From JBOFIQ01 sp051654905 (lineage in GTDB: Bacteria; Actinomycetota; Actinomycetes; Propionibacteriales; Propionibacteriaceae), in NCBI GenBank assembly GCA_051654905.1, contig JBOFYY010000132.1:124001-188000 (forward strand): DNA of 64,000 nucleotides. The letters are read 5' to 3'. This document shows positions 60,946 through 64,000 of this stretch, piece by piece. The notes beneath the pieces were generated by a model. The model was given only the letters and a program-made list of their open reading frames with translations. It was not told the DNA's origin and did no database searches. Every line of letters starts with the position of its first letter. The first letter of the stretch is position 1. The position numbers and the translations under genes were made by a program.

Positions 60946-61659
60946 ATGTTTTATTGGTTGATCCGGTCGGTACTGTGCTGGCCAATAGTAAAGGTTTTTT
61001 ATCATCCTAAGAGAGTTGGGTTAGAGAATATCCCAACAACCGGTGGAGTAATCTTGGCGGCTAATCACACGTATCTTCTTGATTCGGTGGTGTTACCATG
61101 CAGCATTCCGCGTACCATGACCTATCCAGCAAAAGCAGAACTTTTTGAGCATCGTGGCAATCCCTTTAAGAAGATTTTCGCGGGTTTCTTAAGAATGTTA
61201 AACGTAGTGCCGCTCGATCGTTCTGGCGGTAGTGCCTCAGCTGCTGGTTTGGGACAAGCTGCTCAAGCATTAAGTGAAGGAATAATTTTAGGTATTTATC
61301 CAGAAGGTACTCGTACTCCTGATGGTTATCTACATAAAGGTAAAACTGGGATAGCGCGATTAGCGTTACAGACAGGAGTCCCAGTTATCCCAGTTGGCAT
61401 GGTTTGGGGGCCGGCTCGCAAGCTACTTCCGCGACGTCTAGAAATCCGATTCGGGAAGGCTATTACTTGGTCAGAATATGCTGGCAGGGCTGATGACCGT
61501 CAAGTATTGCGATGGATTACCGATGATGTGATGGGGAAAATAGTTGAACTAACTGGGAAAGAATATGTTGATGTCTATGGTGGAGACATCAAGAAAGGGC
61601 GCGTTGATAGCGCTCAGCTGACGACGGGGCATCCGCACCAAGACGATATTCGCCCTTGA
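60946..61659 (+). CDS. plsC: 1-acyl-sn-glycerol-3-phosphate acyltransferase family protein
   Basis: A 237-residue membrane-associated acyltransferase. The NHTYLLDS box is the NHx4D catalytic motif, FLRMLNVVPLDRSGG is block II, and GIYPEGTRTPDGYLHKGKTG holds the PEGTR substrate-binding block. VPVIPVGMVWGP is block IV. It makes phosphatidic acid from lysophosphatidic acid, or acylates a related lipid such as a mannoside. ATG 60946 follows AAGGAGA. Confidence 0.9.
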   Translation: MFYWLIRSVLCWPIVKVFYHPKRVGLENIPTTGGVILAANHTYLLDSVVLPCSIPRTMTYPAKAELFEHRGNPFKKIFAGFLRMLNVVPLDRSGGSASAAGLGQAAQALSEGIILGIYPEGTRTPDGYLHKGKTGIARLALQTGVPVIPVGMVWGPARKLLPRRLEIRFGKAITWSEYAGRADDRQVLRWITDDVMGKIVELTGKEYVDVYGGDIKKGRVDSAQLTTGHPHQDDIRP

Positions 61660-61671
61660 TCTGTTGAGTGG

Positions 61672-62529
61672 TTAAGCAAAAGGATCCCATAGAGTGTGTT
61701 GTTGGGCGCGTTGACAAAAGTTAGTTAGAGCTGCATCGCGGAGTAGATAATCTCCTACTAGGTGGGCAGCTGCTGCCACTTGAAGTGGCAAGCTAGCTCG
61801 ATATCGGCAGGCGCGTTCCACAGTATCAGTGGGAAGGAATCTGGTTAAAGTCTGGGCGCCAAAAGCTCCAACTAGTGGAGCAATATCAACAATTCTGCTA
61901 GCGATACAAGCACTATCAAAATCAAGAAGTGCGGTAGGGGTTTCTTGTTGCCATAGCAGATTGTGAACTCCGAAATCACCATGTACAAGAACATCGTCTC
62001 CGTCATGAAGTAATGTCAGAGCTTCAGCTACAGTGCTGCGGGCAAGGAGCCGTAGATCTCTATCGAAACGGTGAGTGAGAGCATCGATTGTGGCTGGCCA
62101 AGCTTGTCCGCCCGCCCACCCTAAAACGGGTCGTAATCCACGAGGTGGGCGATGTTGATGAATAGTATTCATTAGCTCGACAAGGTGTTGAGCTAATTCT
62201 GGGCTAGGAGATACATCATGGCGAGTATCTCCAGGCAACAGATCTAATAAGTAAGCACTACCGCTATTTTGAGATACCGGCTCAGAACGAGTTTTAGGAA
62301 TCGAGAGCGGCAAGGATAGCTGCGAACAGATATCAGCCTGCCGATGTTCGATGAGTGCTCGTTGATGATGTTTTGGGCCATCAATGAACCGTGCCACCAT
62401 CTTTGCTGCAGGCAAGACGATAACAGTGTGGAAAGCGCCATGAGTAACAGAAGCTCCAGCAATATCAAGCGGCCCGAAAGCGCTAGACAACACACCCATC
62501 CAGTTGTCAGATGTGGTGTGTGAAATCAT
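61672..62529 (-). CDS. Aminoglycoside phosphotransferase-family protein
   Basis: A 285-residue kinase-like protein. The Brenner motif is VLVHGDFGVHNLLWQQ, followed by ALLDFDSACIASRIVDIAPL, the metal-binding DFD. The N-terminal lobe is short and has no clear glycine loop. The substrate is unknown; such proteins phosphorylate small hydroxyl compounds (antibiotics, sugars, homoserine). Its start is 3 bp after the asparaginase stop, so the two are cotranscribed. Confidence 0.78.
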   Translation of the reverse strand: MISHTTSDNWMGVLSSAFGPLDIAGASVTHGAFHTVIVLPAAKMVARFIDGPKHHQRALIEHRQADICSQLSLPLSIPKTRSEPVSQNSGSAYLLDLLPGDTRHDVSPSPELAQHLVELMNTIHQHRPPRGLRPVLGWAGGQAWPATIDALTHRFDRDLRLLARSTVAEALTLLHDGDDVLVHGDFGVHNLLWQQETPTALLDFDSACIASRIVDIAPLVGAFGAQTLTRFLPTDTVERACRYRASLPLQVAAAAHLVGDYLLRDAALTNFCQRAQQHTLWDPFA

Positions 62530-62531
62530 GA

Positions 62532-63524
62532 TTAGTGGGTCCAGAAAAGCTGCTGAATCTGGTGAGAATCGCAGGTTTCGGTGAGAGCCAATGCTAATAG
62601 CAGTCGGGCATGCGCTGGGTTATGATCGTCGGCTGCCACGAAACCATGTTTATCATCAGGAACAGCGCCGTTGCGAGTAACAATTCCGGTATGGACTTGG
62701 CTTGCCCTAACGATAGTCATACCGCGAGAAGCAAGGTAATCCAAATGTTTCATAACTGGGGTAGAAATATTTCCATTCCCAGCACCGATATGAATTACTC
62801 CTTTAGTTCCAGCTGCAGCTAGTGCATCAAGTAATTCCAAAGGCATTTCTGGATGGGTCATGATGACTTCAACACGGGGCATAGCAGCTAGGTCGTCGAT
62901 ATTGAAAGCAGAAGTTGTAGTGTGACGACGGGTGAGTCCACGTACCCACCTAGGTGCTCCCTCTACGACTTCAGCTAGCGCTCCGTGGGGAGAGCGGAAA
63001 GCATCGGTGCGGGTCGTTGATACTTTAGTGACGTCTCGAGCTGAGTGAACTTGATCATCAAAGACAACTAAAACGCCTCGGTTGCGTGATGTGGGGTGGG
63101 CGGCAACAGCAACCGCATCAAGCAGGTTATCTGGACCATCAGCAGAAATAGCGTCAGCTGGACGCATAGATCCTAGAAAAACAACAGGTTTATCCGAGTT
63201 GATAACTAAATGCAGTAGAAAAGCTGATTCTTCCATGGTATCGGTGCCATGAGTGATTACCACAGCGTCGACATCGTCATCTTTCAACAGTTCATCGACG
63301 CGACGTGCTAAAGCAATCATGTGGGTTAGATCCATCTCGACACTATCGAGTTGAAAAAGTTGTTCAGCCGAAAGTCGTGCCAGCGATGATAGCTCCGGGA
63401 CAGCATCTAATAATGCTTCAACTCCGGAAATGGCAGCGGCATAATCTTGATCAGTTGCGGCACAGCGAGAGCCAGCAATGGTGCCACCGGTACCCAAAAC
63501 AACAATGTGTGGAAGCAAAGTCAC
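62532..63524 (-). CDS. ansA: Asparaginase
   Basis: A 330-residue type I/II asparaginase. VVLGTGGTIAGSRCAA holds the first catalytic Thr, and VITHGTDTMEESAFLLHLVI the second Thr-Asp pair with downstream Lys in SDKPVVFLGSMRPADAI. No signal peptide is seen, so it should be cytoplasmic. It turns asparagine into aspartate and ammonia. The stop is followed 2 bp later by the phosphotransferase gene. Confidence 0.92.
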   Translation of the reverse strand: MTLLPHIVVLGTGGTIAGSRCAATDQDYAAAISGVEALLDAVPELSSLARLSAEQLFQLDSVEMDLTHMIALARRVDELLKDDDVDAVVITHGTDTMEESAFLLHLVINSDKPVVFLGSMRPADAISADGPDNLLDAVAVAAHPTSRNRGVLVVFDDQVHSARDVTKVSTTRTDAFRSPHGALAEVVEGAPRWVRGLTRRHTTTSAFNIDDLAAMPRVEVIMTHPEMPLELLDALAAAGTKGVIHIGAGNGNISTPVMKHLDYLASRGMTIVRASQVHTGIVTRNGAVPDDKHGFVAADDHNPAHARLLLALALTETCDSHQIQQLFWTH

Positions 63525-63630
63525 CCTTTGATCCCATCATATGAAGCTATCTCGCTATACGGCGGGGTCAGGCAGATGCGTACTAGTGCAAGAAAACTAC
63601 TAGTAGCTGATGTTGAAGATGATTGCTTTA

Positions 63631-64000
63631 TTAGTTATTTTCTAATGAAGTAGTGCCAGTAGAACGTAGTAATGGCACTAAAATCACTAAAATCATTGCA
63701 GCAAGAATTGCTGTTCCTCCGATAATAATTCTTCCAGTTAGATGTTCACCACCAAAGATGATGGCAAAGAGTGCTGCCCAAACTGGTTCAGTTGCCATGA
63801 TTACAGCTGCTTTAGTTGCTTCAACATGGGCTTGTGCCCAAATCTGTAGAAAGATGGTTAACGAACCACAGAAAATAGCTAGGTAGAGAAGCCAACCCCA
63901 TTGAAAAGTTGTGGTAGGTAGCTGAATACCACCAGGAATTGCGGCAATCCAACATCCAATAACCAAGAATACGGTTTGGATCAAAGTGAGTGACATGGCA
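63631..64000 (-). CDS. EamA/DMT-family transporter, C-terminal part (cut by window edge)
   Basis: The frame is open through base 64000, so only the C-terminal 120-odd residues are seen. They contain four hydrophobic helices (for example WGWLLYLAIFCGSLTIFLQI, and IIIGGTAILAAMILVILVPL). The ATEPVWAALFAIIFGGEHLT segment is the typical EamA motif (EP...F...E). The transported metabolite is unknown. The Met at 63996 is internal. The 106 bp to the asparaginase start hold nothing recognisable. Confidence 0.8.
   Translation of the reverse strand, partial: AMSLTLIQTVFLVIGCWIAAIPGGIQLPTTTFQWGWLLYLAIFCGSLTIFLQIWAQAHVEATKAAVIMATEPVWAALFAIIFGGEHLTGRIIIGGTAILAAMILVILVPLLRSTGTTSLENN

Noticed and set aside
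1..64000. CRISPR arrays, tRNA and rRNA genes
   Set aside because: Reading through the intergenic parts I saw no regularly spaced repeats, no cloverleaf-like sequence and no rRNA segments; a tRNAscan or CRISPR finder was not run.

Overview
The window reads as chromosomal DNA of an actinobacterium of the order Mycobacteriales (the mycolic-acid lineage) with a moderate rather than high GC content. The basis is gene content: adjacent DprE1 and DprE2 (arabinan precursor), a PimB'-type mannosyltransferase, an MshA-like glycosyltransferase next to a PIG-L deacetylase (mycothiol-type pair), an LppM-like lipoprotein, GuaB1, DUF4191 beside lipoyl synthase, and GlnE with an adenylylatable GlnA. Gene neighbourhoods such as pimB'/ROK kinase/plsC and E2/lipB/lipA/DUF4191/glnA recall Corynebacterium and Mycobacterium from memory. 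A tandem GlnR-type box before glnA would argue for a relative outside Corynebacterium, where AmtR is used. Genus is not settled.

Positions 1-6702 are a GC-richer, decaying island. It holds a partial phosphotransferase, a frameshifted MFS exporter, two frameshifted GNAT (FemAB-like) acyltransferases, an intact histidine phosphatase, a frameshifted 4'-phosphopantetheinyl transferase, and a degenerate ISL3-family insertion sequence with a large internal deletion. The IS has no target duplication and different DNA on each side, so it looks like a recombination junction.

Positions 6703-22860 carry glnE, dprE1-dprE2, a frameshifted YeiH-type transporter, a BluB-CobT fusion, TrkH/TrkA potassium uptake, PdxS/PdxT, a Bcr/CflA exporter, an lppM-like gene and glnA. 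GlnE is the enzyme that modifies GlnA, so both partners lie here.

Positions 22861-24520 are an AT-rich accessory pocket between glnA and an ABC-F gene. It contains a secreted Cys-pair protein whose signal peptide is interrupted at a poly-A tract, two paralogous mini-membrane proteins (51 and 56 aa), and a duplicated scrap of the ABC-F 3' end. This is the least explained part of the window.

Positions 24521-37430 form a minus-strand block centred on lipoate and cobalamin enzymes: ABC-F, DUF4191, lipA, meaB, mutB, mutA, lipB, the lipoylated E2 and lpd. The methylmalonyl-CoA mutase genes sit between lipB and lipA. The BluB-CobT fusion would supply the lower ligand of their B12 cofactor.

Positions 37431-64000 are mostly housekeeping: mycothiol-type genes, pepA, gcvT, a second ABC-F, YigZ, glycerate kinase, an A-type Fe-S carrier, guaB1, an M20 hydrolase, cysS, a prepilin-type peptidase, cyclophilin followed by a rhomboid-like protein lacking its catalytic serine, a c-di-AMP (ydaO/yuaA) riboswitch before a CHAP hydrolase, a metallopeptidase-like lipoprotein, pimB', a ROK kinase, plsC, a phosphotransferase, asparaginase and the end of an EamA transporter. 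I saw no rRNA, tRNA or CRISPR array.
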